From NCBI RefSeq assembly GCF_002014825.1, contig NZ_MUYU01000018.1, positions 54,728 through 118,727 of the forward strand: a stretch of 64,000 bases of DNA. Reading direction: 5' to 3'. A program made the translations under genes and the position numbers. Numbering within the stretch: position 1 is the stretch's first letter; every line of letters begins with the position of its first letter. The DNA comes from Moraxella pluranimalium (lineage in GTDB: Bacteria > Pseudomonadota > Gammaproteobacteria > Pseudomonadales > Moraxellaceae). The notes beneath the pieces are model-generated. The model saw only the letters and a program-made list of their open reading frames with translations, searched no databases and had not been told where the DNA came from. Positions 36,606 to 45,310 of this stretch are shown piece by piece.

Positions 36606-37310
36606 ATGCGTTTGGATAAATTTTTAAGCAAAGCCACCGAACTGTCTCGCAAAGACGCCAAAAAAGTCCTGCACGCCGGCGAAATCAGCGTCAATGGCAT
36701 CATCATCAAAGACTCAAGCCATCACATCGATGTCGCCTGTGATGAAGTGCTTTGGGCAGGTGAACCACTGTCTGTCGCCGAAGGCAACCGCTATATTTTG
36801 CTGTATAAGCCAGACGGCTTTGAATGCACCCTAAAAGCCAAAGAATACCCCATCGTCACCGATTTGATCGCTGTGCCCGAAGTCGATAGCCTACGCATCG
36901 CAGGCAGGCTCGATGTCGATACCACAGGCGCACTGCTACTGTCCGATGATGGTGCATGGCTACATCGTGTCACCAGCCCAAAACGCCATCAGCCAAAACG
37001 CTACGAACTCACCCTAGCCGACCCGATGGATGCCGACGCACAGGCGCACGCCATCAAACAAGTGGCAAACGGTATCTTGCTTGATGGCGATGACGAAAAA
37101 ACCCGCCCTGCCGAATTATCATTCATCGATGAGACGCACGCCGTGCTGATTTTGACCGAAGGCAAATACCATCAGGTCAAGCGTATGATGGCGTATTTTG
37201 GTAATAAAGTCATCGAACTACACCGAGCTAGCATCGGTGATATCACCCTTGATGGGCTTGAGATGGGCGAATGTCGTTTCCTAAAGCCTGATGAGATTGC
37301 GCAGTTTTGA
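36606..37310 (+). CDS. rsuA: 16S rRNA pseudouridine(516) synthase
   Basis: RsuA converts U516 of 16S rRNA to pseudouridine. The 234-residue protein has an N-terminal S4 domain (MRLDKFLSKATELSRKDAKK), the catalytic segment IAGRLDVDTTGALLLSDDG with its aspartate, and EGKYHQVKRMMAYFGNKV. The ATG at 36606 gives the family start MRLDKF, with GGAAA upstream; an ATG at 36594 would add four residues. A TGCTACACTAG extended -10 lies near 36570-36580. Confidence 0.92.
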   Translation: MRLDKFLSKATELSRKDAKKVLHAGEISVNGIIIKDSSHHIDVACDEVLWAGEPLSVAEGNRYILLYKPDGFECTLKAKEYPIVTDLIAVPEVDSLRIAGRLDVDTTGALLLSDDGAWLHRVTSPKRHQPKRYELTLADPMDADAQAHAIKQVANGILLDGDDEKTRPAELSFIDETHAVLILTEGKYHQVKRMMAYFGNKVIELHRASIGDITLDGLEMGECRFLKPDEIAQF

Positions 37311-37333
37311 TGTAGATTTAACATCTTGCCGAT

Positions 37334-37366
37334 AAGTAGGTTTCACGTGAAACCTACTTTTTTTGT
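37334..37366. terminator. perfect 26-bp palindrome: terminator with a parS-like core
   Basis: Bases 37334-37359 are a perfect palindrome followed by TTTTTTT, so it can end rsuA transcription. Its centre GTTTCACGTGAAAC (37340-37353) is identical to the inner 14 bases of the chromosomal parS consensus TGTTTCACGTGAAACA. Whether ParB binds it cannot be told from sequence. The rest of the space up to dnaJ is AT-rich and carries no gene. Confidence 0.7.
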
Positions 37367-37573
37367 TTGGTATCTGTCAAGCACAAAAAGCCAAGCACAA
37401 AAAAACAGGCATTTTACAATCTGCCATACAGCGACTCAGTGCATTTGAATTGGCACAGTTAATTTAAAAAAAATTCCCCAAAATTTGCAGGTATTTGACA
37501 ATTTAGGCTTGATAAATCACCCCATCAGCACCATATTTAGGCATATTTTTTGTATTTTTTATGAGTTTTGGAT

Positions 37574-38725
37574 ATGAGTAAAGATTTTTATAGTGTATTG
37601 GGCGTGGATCGTTCTGCCGACGAAAAAGAAATCAAAAAAGCCTTTCGTAAAATTGCGATGAAATACCACCCAGACCGCAACCCAGACAATCCAGAAGCCG
37701 AAGAAAAGCTCAAAGAAGCCACCCGAGCCTACGAAACCCTAAGTGATGCCGAAAAGCGTGCCGCCTACGACCGCATGGGTCATGATGCTTATGAGCAGGG
37801 CATGGGCGCAGGCGGCTTTGGCGGTGGTGGTTTTAGCGCCGAAGACATCTTTAGCCAATTCGGTGATATTTTTGGTTCGGCATTCGGTGGCGGTGGTGGC
37901 TTTGGCGGATTTGGCGGTGGTTCAGGCCGTCGTGCCAGCCGTGGGGCGGATTTGTTGTACAACATCAGCCTAACGCTCGAAGAAGCGGTCAAAGGCTGCA
38001 AAAAACAAATCACCTTTTCGACATCAGTCACCTGCGGCACCTGTCATGGCAAAGGGGCAAAATCAGACAGCGACATCGTCACCTGTAGCCATTGCCACGG
38101 TCAAGGTCAAGTGCGGATGCAGCAAGGCTTTTTTGTCATGCAGCAGACCTGCCCACAGTGTCATGGCACAGGCAAACAAATCAAAAACCCTTGCCCTGAT
38201 TGTCATGGCGAAGGCAAAAAAAGCGAACAGCAAACTTTGGAAGTCTCTATCCCTGCCGGTGTCGATGATGGCGACCGTGTGCGCCTAGCAGGCAAAGGCG
38301 AAGCAGGCGACAGCGGTATGCCAAATGGCGACCTATATGTCGAAGTGCGTGTACAGCCGCACAGCATCTTTACCCGTCGTGGGGCGGATTTGCATATGGA
38401 TGTCCCTGTCTCGATGGTGACAGCAGCGCTTGGCGATGAAGTAGAAGTGCCGACACTCGATGGCAAAATCAAAGTCAAAATCGCCGAAGGTACACAATCA
38501 GGCAAGCTACTGCGTGTGCGTGGCAAAGGTGTCACCACCGTGCGTGGACATATGCAAGGCGATTTGATTTGCCGTATCGTGGTGCAGACGCCTGTCAATC
38601 TGACCCAAGAACAAAAAGAGCTGATGCGCCAGCTACAAGCGAGCCTAGGCGAGAAAAATAGCGGCGAGCAGAAAAAAGGCTTCTTTGATAAGATCAAAGA
38701 CGATGTCAAAGATTTGTTTGACTGA
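37574..38725 (+). CDS. dnaJ: chaperone DnaJ
   Basis: DnaJ delivers unfolded proteins to DnaK and stimulates its ATPase. The 383-residue protein has the J domain with YHPDRNPDN, a Gly/Phe-rich linker (about residues 75-125), four CxxCxGxG-type zinc motifs ([32 protein letters not shown]), and two C-terminal substrate domains. The ATG at 37574 gives the usual [11 protein letters not shown]. It is not next to dnaK, which lies 20 kb away with grpE. A TTGACA at 37495-37500 and CCCCAT at 37520-37525 are present upstream but their spacing of 19 is long for a heat-shock promoter. Confidence 0.97.
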   Translation: MSKDFYSVLGVDRSADEKEIKKAFRKIAMKYHPDRNPDNPEAEEKLKEATRAYETLSDAEKRAAYDRMGHDAYEQGMGAGGFGGGGFSAEDIFSQFGDIFGSAFGGGGGFGGFGGGSGRRASRGADLLYNISLTLEEAVKGCKKQITFSTSVTCGTCHGKGAKSDSDIVTCSHCHGQGQVRMQQGFFVMQQTCPQCHGTGKQIKNPCPDCHGEGKKSEQQTLEVSIPAGVDDGDRVRLAGKGEAGDSGMPNGDLYVEVRVQPHSIFTRRGADLHMDVPVSMVTAALGDEVEVPTLDGKIKVKIAEGTQSGKLLRVRGKGVTTVRGHMQGDLICRIVVQTPVNLTQEQKELMRQLQASLGEKNSGEQKKGFFDKIKDDVKDLFD

Positions 38726-38748
38726 TATCAGCACCTAAATCATTTGAC

Positions 38749-38780
38749 AAAGCCATCATATCCTGCGTATGATGGCTTTT
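38749..38780 (+). terminator. terminator after dnaJ
   Basis: The arms AAAGCCATCATA (38749-38760) and TATGATGGCTTT (38768-38779) with a 7-nt loop are followed by a short T-rich tail, 24 bases after the dnaJ stop. Confidence 0.85.
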
Positions 38781-38796
38781 ATTTTTGGAATATTTT

Positions 38797-39996
38797 ATGA
38801 AAAATCAAACCGCACTCATCCATGATGCTCGCCACGCCCCGCAGTACATTGACAGCTTGCAGCCGCCTGTATATCGAGCATCGACGATTGTGTTCAAAGG
38901 CACCGCACAGCTATTTAACCGCCACTGGACGGACCGCTATGATTATAGCTATGGCACGCATGGCACGCCGACGACTTATACGCTTGCCGATCAGATTGCA
39001 CGGCTTGATGGGGGCGACTACTGCCTGCTTGCGCCAAGCGGTCTGTCGGCGATCAATTTGGTCAATAGTACATTCTTGAAATCAGGTGATGAAGTGTGGC
39101 TGCCTGATAATGCCTATGGACCAAACGCTGAACATTTAGAATTTTTACAAAATCACTACGGCATCATCCCAAAGGTCTATGACCCATTAGACGTCAGTTC
39201 ATTTGCGCCATCAGATCGCTGTCGGCTGATTTGGCTAGAAGCGGCGGGCTCAGTGACGCTAGAATTTCCTGATTTACAAGGACTAATCAAAAAAGCCCAA
39301 GCACACGGTATCTTGACGGCGATTGATCATACTTGGGGTGCATCGCTTGCCTTTAGTCCGTTTGCCATCGGTGATGAAGCCCTAGCGGTGGATATTGCCG
39401 TGCACGCCTTGACCAAATACCCAAGCGGCGGCGGTGATGTGCTGATGGGTAGCGTGGTGACCAAGGATAAGGCTTTGCACACCAAACTGCTACTCACGCA
39501 CGCACGACAAGGCATCAGCATCTCAGGTGATGACTGCGCCACTGTCTATCGCAGTCTGCCTAGCATGAGTATGCGTTATGATAAGCAGTCTGCCACTTGC
39601 TTAGAATTATTAGAATTTTTAAAAAATAAACCGCAATTTAGCCAAGTGCTACACCCTGCAATGACAGACAATGCCAGCTATCAATTTTGGCAACAAAACT
39701 GCCCGACCGCCAAAAGCGCAGGACTGGTCAGCGTCATCCTAGATAAGCACTATTCATGGGCAGATGTCTGCCGATTTGTCGATGCACTACAGCTATTTAA
39801 AATCGGCTTTAGCTGGGGCGGGGCGACCAGTCTTGTGATGCTCTATGACATCAAAAAAATGCGTAAGCTTGCCAACAACCATCTTGCCGATGGCTATCTG
39901 GTACGCTTTTGTATCGGGCTTGAAGATGCCTGTGATTTGATGGCGGATATTGAGCAGGCGCTCAAGGTGTTAAAATTGGATGAAAAAACAGATTAA
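38797..39996 (+). CDS. metC: cystathionine beta-lyase (Cys/Met metabolism PLP enzyme)
   Basis: MetC splits cystathionine to homocysteine, pyruvate and ammonia in methionine synthesis. The 399-residue protein has the family layout: PVYRASTIVF near the start, YGTHGTPTTY, APSGLSAINLV, the PLP aspartate in AIDHTWGA, and the Schiff-base lysine in VHALTKYPSGGGDVLMGSVV. The C-terminal RFCIGLEDACDLMADIEQAL is typical. The ATG at 38797 follows GGAA. Other Cys/Met enzymes share the fold, so the exact reaction is a good guess based on the HALTKYPSGG form. Confidence 0.85.
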   Translation: MKNQTALIHDARHAPQYIDSLQPPVYRASTIVFKGTAQLFNRHWTDRYDYSYGTHGTPTTYTLADQIARLDGGDYCLLAPSGLSAINLVNSTFLKSGDEVWLPDNAYGPNAEHLEFLQNHYGIIPKVYDPLDVSSFAPSDRCRLIWLEAAGSVTLEFPDLQGLIKKAQAHGILTAIDHTWGASLAFSPFAIGDEALAVDIAVHALTKYPSGGGDVLMGSVVTKDKALHTKLLLTHARQGISISGDDCATVYRSLPSMSMRYDKQSATCLELLEFLKNKPQFSQVLHPAMTDNASYQFWQQNCPTAKSAGLVSVILDKHYSWADVCRFVDALQLFKIGFSWGGATSLVMLYDIKKMRKLANNHLADGYLVRFCIGLEDACDLMADIEQALKVLKLDEKTD

Positions 39997-40044
39997 AATG
40001 GGTATAATCAAACTCATCAAAACAACCATCATAAGGATGTCATT

Positions 40045-40845
40045 ATGAGTCAACTCAATATCGGTATCATGGGCGCATCAGGTCGTATGGGTCGAATGCT
40101 CATCGAAGCAACGCTGAACAATCCCAATACCAAGCTTGCAGGGGCGTTCGTCCGCAGTATCTCAAGTCTCATCGGTGCAGACTCTGGGGAATTTATCGGC
40201 GTGGGCAAAACAGGCGTGCCACTATCCACCATCACGCTGGATGGCGTGCAGGCGCTGATTGACTTTAGCTTACCTGAAGCACTCGATGAAGTGCTAGACG
40301 CTTGCCTTGCACACAAAGTACCACTGGTGATGGGCGTAACCGGTCTGTCTGATGCCCAAGAAGCCAAGCTCAAAGCCGCCAGCGAACATGTCGCCATCGT
40401 CTATGCTGGCAACTACTCAACGGGGGTCAATCTGTCGCTAAACTTACTTGCGACCACGGCGCGCGTGCTTGGACTAGATGCGGATGTTGAAATTATCGAA
40501 CACCACCACAAGCACAAGATTGATGCGCCATCAGGCACAGCACTGATGATGGCAAAAGCCGTCGCCGATGCTCGTGGTCAGCACTTGCCAAATGCCCTAG
40601 TGCACGGCCGTCACGGTGCTGCCAAACGCCAAGTGGGGGATATTGGTATGCACGCTATCCGTGGTGGTGAAATCATCGGCGAGCATACAGTCGAATTCAT
40701 CATGGATGGTGAAATCATCGCCATCACCCACAAGGCACAAAGCCGCGCCACCTTTGCCACAGGTGCGGTCAGAGCTGCCGAGTGGGTCGCCACACAGCCA
40801 GCGGGTCTTTATACTATGCAAGATGTGCTTGGGTTAAAAGGCTAA
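40045..40845 (+). CDS. dapB: 4-hydroxy-tetrahydrodipicolinate reductase
   Basis: DapB reduces the product of DapA with NAD(P)H in lysine and peptidoglycan precursor synthesis. The 266-residue protein starts with the nucleotide motif IGIMGASGRMGRMLI and has YAGNYSTGVNLSLNLL, the catalytic EHHHKHKIDAPSGTAL with the key His and Lys, and the C-terminal ATFATGAVRAAEW. AAGGATG precedes the ATG. A TATAAT at 40003-40008 suggests its own promoter. A strong terminator follows at 40856. Confidence 0.97.
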   Translation: MSQLNIGIMGASGRMGRMLIEATLNNPNTKLAGAFVRSISSLIGADSGEFIGVGKTGVPLSTITLDGVQALIDFSLPEALDEVLDACLAHKVPLVMGVTGLSDAQEAKLKAASEHVAIVYAGNYSTGVNLSLNLLATTARVLGLDADVEIIEHHHKHKIDAPSGTALMMAKAVADARGQHLPNALVHGRHGAAKRQVGDIGMHAIRGGEIIGEHTVEFIMDGEIIAITHKAQSRATFATGAVRAAEWVATQPAGLYTMQDVLGLKG

Positions 40846-40855
40846 CATAGCAGAC

Positions 40856-40889
40856 AAAAAGCGGAAAATTTATCTTTTCCGCTTTTTTT
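40856..40889. terminator. bidirectional terminator between dapB and trpB
   Basis: The 13-bp arms 40856-40868 and 40875-40887 (AAAAAGCGGAAAA / TTTTCCGCTTTTT) form a perfect stem with loop TTTATC and T-runs both ways. Confidence 0.9.
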
Positions 40890-40904
40890 GTTTATCCCAT
40901 CAAC

Positions 40905-42122
40905 TCACACATCAATCTGACTTAATACAAAGTCCAAATCCTTATCACCACGCCCTGATAAATTAACCAAGATTTTTTGGTCTTTGCCAAGCTTTTTGGC
41001 TTCACGGATGGCGAACGCCACCGCGTGCGAGCTCTCAAGCGCAGGGATGATGCCTTCCATGCGTGACAGTAGCATAAAGGCATCTAGGCACTCTTGGTCG
41101 GTCGCTGATTGATACTCTACTTGACCGCTGTCTTTCAGATAGCTATGCTGTGGCCCAACACCAGGATAATCCAGCCCCGATGCAATTGAATGCACAGGCG
41201 CAGGCTCGCCGTTTTCATCGAGTAGTACATAGCATTTAAACCCTTGGATTTCACCTTTGACACCTAAGGTCAAGGTCGCTGCATGGCGATGATGACTGTC
41301 AAGCCCTTCACCCGCAGGCTCAACGCCGACTTTACGCACCGTATCATCATCCAAGAACGCATTAAACAGACCCAAAGCATTCGAGCCACCGCCCACACAG
41401 GCTGTCACCACATCAGGCAGTCCGCCTGTCAATTCGCTAAACTGACGGCGAGCTTCATGCCCGACGATTGACTGAAAATACCCCACCATCTCAGGATACG
41501 GCGCAGGACCTACCACCGAACCGATGGCGAACATACTGTCATCTAGCTGATTCAGATAACTTTCAAACGCACTGTCCACCGCTTCTTTGAGCGTGCCTGC
41601 ACCACGAGAGACGGGCACAAGTGTCGCACCCAAAATCTTCATGCGAGAGACATTCGGATGTTCTTTGGCGATATCCACGACGCCCATGTGGATTTCGCAC
41701 TCAAGCCCGAGCAGTGCCGATGCTGTCGCTAGTGCCACACCATGCTGTCCTGCACCTGTCTCGGCGATGACTTTTTTCTTACCAAGTCGTTTGGCAAGCA
41801 ATACTTCGCCCAGACAATGATTAATCTTGTGCGATCCTGTGTGGTTCAAATCTTCACGCTTCAGATAAATCTGCGCACCACCTAAATGCTCAGACAGTCG
41901 GCGCGCATGATAAATTGGGCTTGGGCGGCCGACATAATGTAACTGTAGCGCTTCGATTTCTTTTAAGAAATTCTCATCAGCAATCATCGCACGAAAGCCG
42001 TCTTCGATTTCTTGCATCGCTGCTGCCAGTGCAGGATGTCCGATTTTACCGCCAAATTCACCGAATAGGCCGTCTTGGTTTGGCACGACGGTATCATTTA
42101 ATCCATAAAGCTTGGTCATCAT
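40905..42122 (-). CDS. trpB: tryptophan synthase beta chain
   Basis: TrpB makes tryptophan from indole and serine with PLP. The 405-residue protein has [15 protein letters not shown], the Schiff-base lysine in [36 protein letters not shown] for the phosphate loop, and the C-terminal [11 protein letters not shown]. Its usual partner trpA is not next to it: a terminator follows downstream and dapB converges. Either trpA is elsewhere or it is expressed apart. Two adjacent ATGs (42122, 42119) follow AAGGGG. Confidence 0.95.
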   Translation of the reverse strand: MMTKLYGLNDTVVPNQDGLFGEFGGKIGHPALAAAMQEIEDGFRAMIADENFLKEIEALQLHYVGRPSPIYHARRLSEHLGGAQIYLKREDLNHTGSHKINHCLGEVLLAKRLGKKKVIAETGAGQHGVALATASALLGLECEIHMGVVDIAKEHPNVSRMKILGATLVPVSRGAGTLKEAVDSAFESYLNQLDDSMFAIGSVVGPAPYPEMVGYFQSIVGHEARRQFSELTGGLPDVVTACVGGGSNALGLFNAFLDDDTVRKVGVEPAGEGLDSHHRHAATLTLGVKGEIQGFKCYVLLDENGEPAPVHSIASGLDYPGVGPQHSYLKDSGQVEYQSATDQECLDAFMLLSRMEGIIPALESSHAVAFAIREAKKLGKDQKILVNLSGRGDKDLDFVLSQIDV

Positions 42123-42140
42123 ATTCCCCTTAAGTATAAA

Positions 42141-42168
42141 ATGGGCGTGCCAACCACGACACGCCCAT
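42141..42168 (-). terminator. hairpin between metallophosphoesterase gene and trpB
   Basis: ATGGGCGTG (42141-42149) and CACGCCCAT (42160-42168) form a 9-bp stem; on the minus strand TTTTAT follows. It lies downstream of the phosphoesterase gene and 19 bases before trpB, so it may end the first and limit read-through into the second. I see no leader peptide that would make it a classical attenuator. Confidence 0.6.
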
Positions 42169-42227
42169 TCATTCTAGCCATATTTTAAAAAAAGTAAAGC
42201 CGATTTTGAACACCAAAGGCGGTTTTG

Positions 42228-43340
42228 CTATTTTGGTGCACTGCCCACCATATCGATAATCCACACTTCAGACTGCGAACCTAGACGCAGCGGCACGCCC
42301 CACAGTCCATAGCCAGATGAGACCACCGTGTGCATATTGCCCACTTGCTCATAGCCATATCCGATGCGGTTCATCATCGCAACGATAAAATTCGCTGGGA
42401 AAATTTGCCCATTGTGCGTATGCCCCGAGACTTGTAAATCAATGGGTAATTGGCTGTTGTCATCGATTTGGCTTGGGCGATGATCAAGTAAAATCACAGG
42501 CTTGGTGCTATCGACTTGCTCAAGTAGCTCTTTGGTATCAAGACGCTTGGCATAATGATCATCAAAGCGACCAATCACCGATAGGCTTGTGGTTTGGCTG
42601 TCTTTTTGGATGTCGATTTGGGTGGTTTTATCATCAAGTAGCACTGCGCCTGTGTCGGTGATGGCGGTGATGATGTCGGTTTGGGCTTGTCTGCGGTACA
42701 AATCATGATTGCCAAGACTTGCCACTGCGCCATAGCCAGTCGCATCGACCACCGCCTTGAAATGACTTGCCATGCCAAGCGCATCATAGGCTACCGTATC
42801 ATCATCCATGACATCACCCGGGATCAGTAGCAGGTCCACCTGTTCATCTTGTAAAATCTTGGCAAGCTTATCAAGATGATCAATACCAACAAGCTCCCCC
42901 AAATGCAAATCACTCACCATCGCCAAACGCACAGGCGCAGGCATCGGCTTATCAATACGGATACTTAGGTGACGCACCGTCGGCGTATAGACATTATAAA
43001 GACCCAGCCCAATCAAGCCCACAAAGCTTGCCACACCAAAGGCTCGAAGGCTATGCCCAAGCGTGATGCCAGCTTTGGACGCCACAAAGCCCGCCACCAA
43101 AGTCAGTGCCATCGCCATCACCGCAATCCACATCATGCTAAGATAGCTCATGCCAAAGCGAAACGAGCCTGTGATCAGTAGCACCAAGATGATGTTGCTT
43201 ATGACAAACAGTGCTATCATCACTGCCTTTAGCATCGTATCGGACGCCCGCGGACGCACAAGCCACTGCACGCCTGATGCCAGTGCATAGGTGCACAGCT
43301 GAAATAAGATGGCAATCACCGCCATAAATAAGATACGCAT
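42228..43340 (-). CDS. membrane metallophosphoesterase (YkuE/YaeI-like)
   Basis: This 370-residue protein has four N-terminal membrane helices (within residues 1-125) and a calcineurin-like phosphoesterase domain: MVSDLHLGELVG (first metal motif), LLIPGDVMDDD, SLGNHDLYRR (GNHD motif) and VSGHTHNGQIFP (GHTH motif). Relatives such as YkuE and YaeI act on lipids or UDP-sugar lipids at the membrane; the substrate here is unknown. The ATG at 43340 follows AGGC; a GTG one codon upstream is possible. Confidence 0.88.
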   Translation of the reverse strand: MRILFMAVIAILFQLCTYALASGVQWLVRPRASDTMLKAVMIALFVISNIILVLLITGSFRFGMSYLSMMWIAVMAMALTLVAGFVASKAGITLGHSLRAFGVASFVGLIGLGLYNVYTPTVRHLSIRIDKPMPAPVRLAMVSDLHLGELVGIDHLDKLAKILQDEQVDLLLIPGDVMDDDTVAYDALGMASHFKAVVDATGYGAVASLGNHDLYRRQAQTDIITAITDTGAVLLDDKTTQIDIQKDSQTTSLSVIGRFDDHYAKRLDTKELLEQVDSTKPVILLDHRPSQIDDNSQLPIDLQVSGHTHNGQIFPANFIVAMMNRIGYGYEQVGNMHTVVSSGYGLWGVPLRLGSQSEVWIIDMVGSAPK

Positions 43341-43363
43341 CACGCTTTGCCTATGGATAATTA

Positions 43364-44335
43364 TTAATTATTATTAAAAAATGATAATGCAGAATTAGCA
43401 ACGAAACTCAGATCAAATTGACGAGTTTTATAATCATAATCCACAAAGCCAATATGCCCGCCGTGCTTGGTATCAAGCAAAGTGACATCCGCCGACACAT
43501 CGCCTGCCGTCGCCGTCAAGCCCAAAAACGGATCATCTTTGGCAGTGATAATCAGCGTCGGATGCGCCACATCAATCAGATAAGGCAGTGCCGACGCCTG
43601 ACGGTAATAATCGTTCTTTGAGCGGTAGCCGTGTCGTGGTGCGGTAAAGGCTTCATCAAAGTCACCCATACGCTTGGCACGCTTGAGCAATTGGATTTCA
43701 TCGGCACTTAGGCGATTATCTAGTGCTTTTTTGACGATAGGGTTGAGTAGATATGGCGTATAGATGTGCCGCCCGAGCAGTCGCTCCATCGCCACCGATG
43801 CCGATGCCAGATCCACCGGTGCCGAGACGACGACCGCCTTTTGGCACAGTGCTGATGTGCCGTATTCGCCCATGTACTTGGCTAGGGCATTACCGCCCAG
43901 CGATACACCGATGGCATAGATGGTGGCAAATTGATTGGATAGATATTCTAAATAATGATGCACTTCTTTGGTGTCGCCAGCGTTATAAAACACATCACCC
44001 GATACCGCCACGCCACCACATGAGCGAAAATGCACCACCACAAAATGATAGCCCTGCGCCTGCACTGCCTTTGCTAGCGTGCGTGCATAGTGGCTTTGGC
44101 TTGAGCCTTCCATGCCATGAAACAGCACCACCAGTGGCGTGTGATATTTACCATCATCACCGATAATTTCATCGGTCAAAAGATAATCAAACGCCACATC
44201 GCTTTGGTTGAGTGAATCTTTGATTAGGGTGCGTGTGTAATTTGGCTCAAATTTGACCAAAAACTTCGGCAAAATCGTCTGTAGGTGCGGATTTTTTAGC
44301 CATAATGGTGGGTGAAACTGTGTCGGCATGGGCAT
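43364..44335 (-). CDS. YheT-family alpha/beta hydrolase
   Basis: This 323-residue protein belongs to the UPF0017/YheT group of alpha/beta hydrolases with esterase-like activity and no settled role. It has NPHLQTILP near the start, LFHGMEGSSQSHYA (oxyanion-side motif), FRSCGG, the nucleophile elbow GVSLGGNAL with Ser, an aspartate region TAKDDPFLG, and the catalytic His in KHGGHIGFVD. It follows the phosphoesterase gene's upstream side by 23 bases on the same strand, so the two are probably co-transcribed. Confidence 0.9.
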   Translation of the reverse strand: MPMPTQFHPPLWLKNPHLQTILPKFLVKFEPNYTRTLIKDSLNQSDVAFDYLLTDEIIGDDGKYHTPLVVLFHGMEGSSQSHYARTLAKAVQAQGYHFVVVHFRSCGGVAVSGDVFYNAGDTKEVHHYLEYLSNQFATIYAIGVSLGGNALAKYMGEYGTSALCQKAVVVSAPVDLASASVAMERLLGRHIYTPYLLNPIVKKALDNRLSADEIQLLKRAKRMGDFDEAFTAPRHGYRSKNDYYRQASALPYLIDVAHPTLIITAKDDPFLGLTATAGDVSADVTLLDTKHGGHIGFVDYDYKTRQFDLSFVANSALSFFNNN

Positions 44336-44445
44336 CTCTGACTTAAGTAGGAAATTGTGCGGTTGGTTGTTGATGGTGGCGATGGGGTGATTTTTCTAGG
44401 GCGGAGTGGTTTGTTTGGCTAAATTTTATACAGTATCACGCATAC

Positions 44446-45291
44446 TTAGCCTTGTACTTCAAAGACCACCACCAAATCGCCTGCACCATCGCTACTTGGC
44501 AAGCCCCGACCGCTTAGGCGAACACTGGTCGGATAATACGCATGGGCAGGCACGCCAAGCTGTAACGATAGTGGCGGTGGCAAGACCACCTGCGCCCCTG
44601 TATCGATGTCGCGACGGCTCAAGGCGACCGTATAATAGACATCCAGCCCACGCACGATGACATTGGGCTCGCTGATGGCAATCTGCACCGTGACTGTGTC
44701 AGCGCCACGAGTCAGATGAATGGTGTCGCCTGTGGTCAGCCCCTTAGGTAGCGTCGTCTGCCATGTCTGATGGTTCACCGTGAAAGTCACTTCACCGCCA
44801 TGATAGGCCAGCTGTAGGCTAATCTGACAAATGGGTAGCTTACTTGTATGATTAAGCTGTCGCCACAGTCGCTTGGCGTGCTTGATGGCTTGCCCTGCGA
44901 TACGCCCTGCACCGCTTGCGATATTATCTTGTACAGATGTGGGCACTTTGGATTTGACGACTTTACCAAGCTTATCAACTTGCTGTTTGGCAAATGTGCC
45001 TACCGTATCTGCTACCTGCTGTTTTTTGGCGAGTAGCCACTGTCTGCTTTGATGCTCAAGCCATCGCTCATCATAGCGTTGTCGCAGATCGGTATCTTTG
45101 AGCGTGGCATAGGCGGTATTGAGCAGGCTTGCCATCTCATCATCATGCCTGCCATCGACTCTGTCGGGATGATGGCGAGCGATTTGACTGCGGTAGGCAC
45201 GCTTGATGGTGGCGACATCTGCCGACTTTGGCACGCCAAGTAATTGATAATAATCAATAAAATGATCAGACTGCCCAGAATGTTTTGTCAT
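44446..45291 (-). CDS. J-domain co-chaperone, CbpA-like
   Basis: This 281-residue protein has an N-terminal J domain (DYYQLLGVPKSADVATIKRAYR and HHPDRVDG with the HPD triad), a charged helical middle (about residues 75-140) and a C-terminal substrate-binding domain (LPKGLTTGDTIHL, VALSRRDIDTGAQVVLP, LSGRGLPSSDGAGDLVVVFEV). It lacks the zinc-finger region, so it is a type B, CbpA-like J protein. The middle differs from the Gly/Phe linker of CbpA. It is 19 bases downstream of the ABC-F gene on the same strand. Confidence 0.85.
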   Translation of the reverse strand: MTKHSGQSDHFIDYYQLLGVPKSADVATIKRAYRSQIARHHPDRVDGRHDDEMASLLNTAYATLKDTDLRQRYDERWLEHQSRQWLLAKKQQVADTVGTFAKQQVDKLGKVVKSKVPTSVQDNIASGAGRIAGQAIKHAKRLWRQLNHTSKLPICQISLQLAYHGGEVTFTVNHQTWQTTLPKGLTTGDTIHLTRGADTVTVQIAISEPNVIVRGLDVYYTVALSRRDIDTGAQVVLPPPLSLQLGVPAHAYYPTSVRLSGRGLPSSDGAGDLVVVFEVQG

Positions 45292-45310
45292 CTTATCCCA
45301 TCATTTCTTG

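Noticed and set aside
37495..37525. Sigma-32 promoter before dnaJ
   Set aside because: TTGACA and CCCCAT are present but 19 bases apart, too far for the usual spacing; left out of the features.
37780..37960. Gly-rich repeats as a tandem repeat element
   Set aside because: They encode the normal Gly/Phe linker of DnaJ.
42120..42170. Tryptophan attenuator before trpB
   Set aside because: There is a hairpin, but no leader peptide with Trp codons and no alternative pairing was seen.
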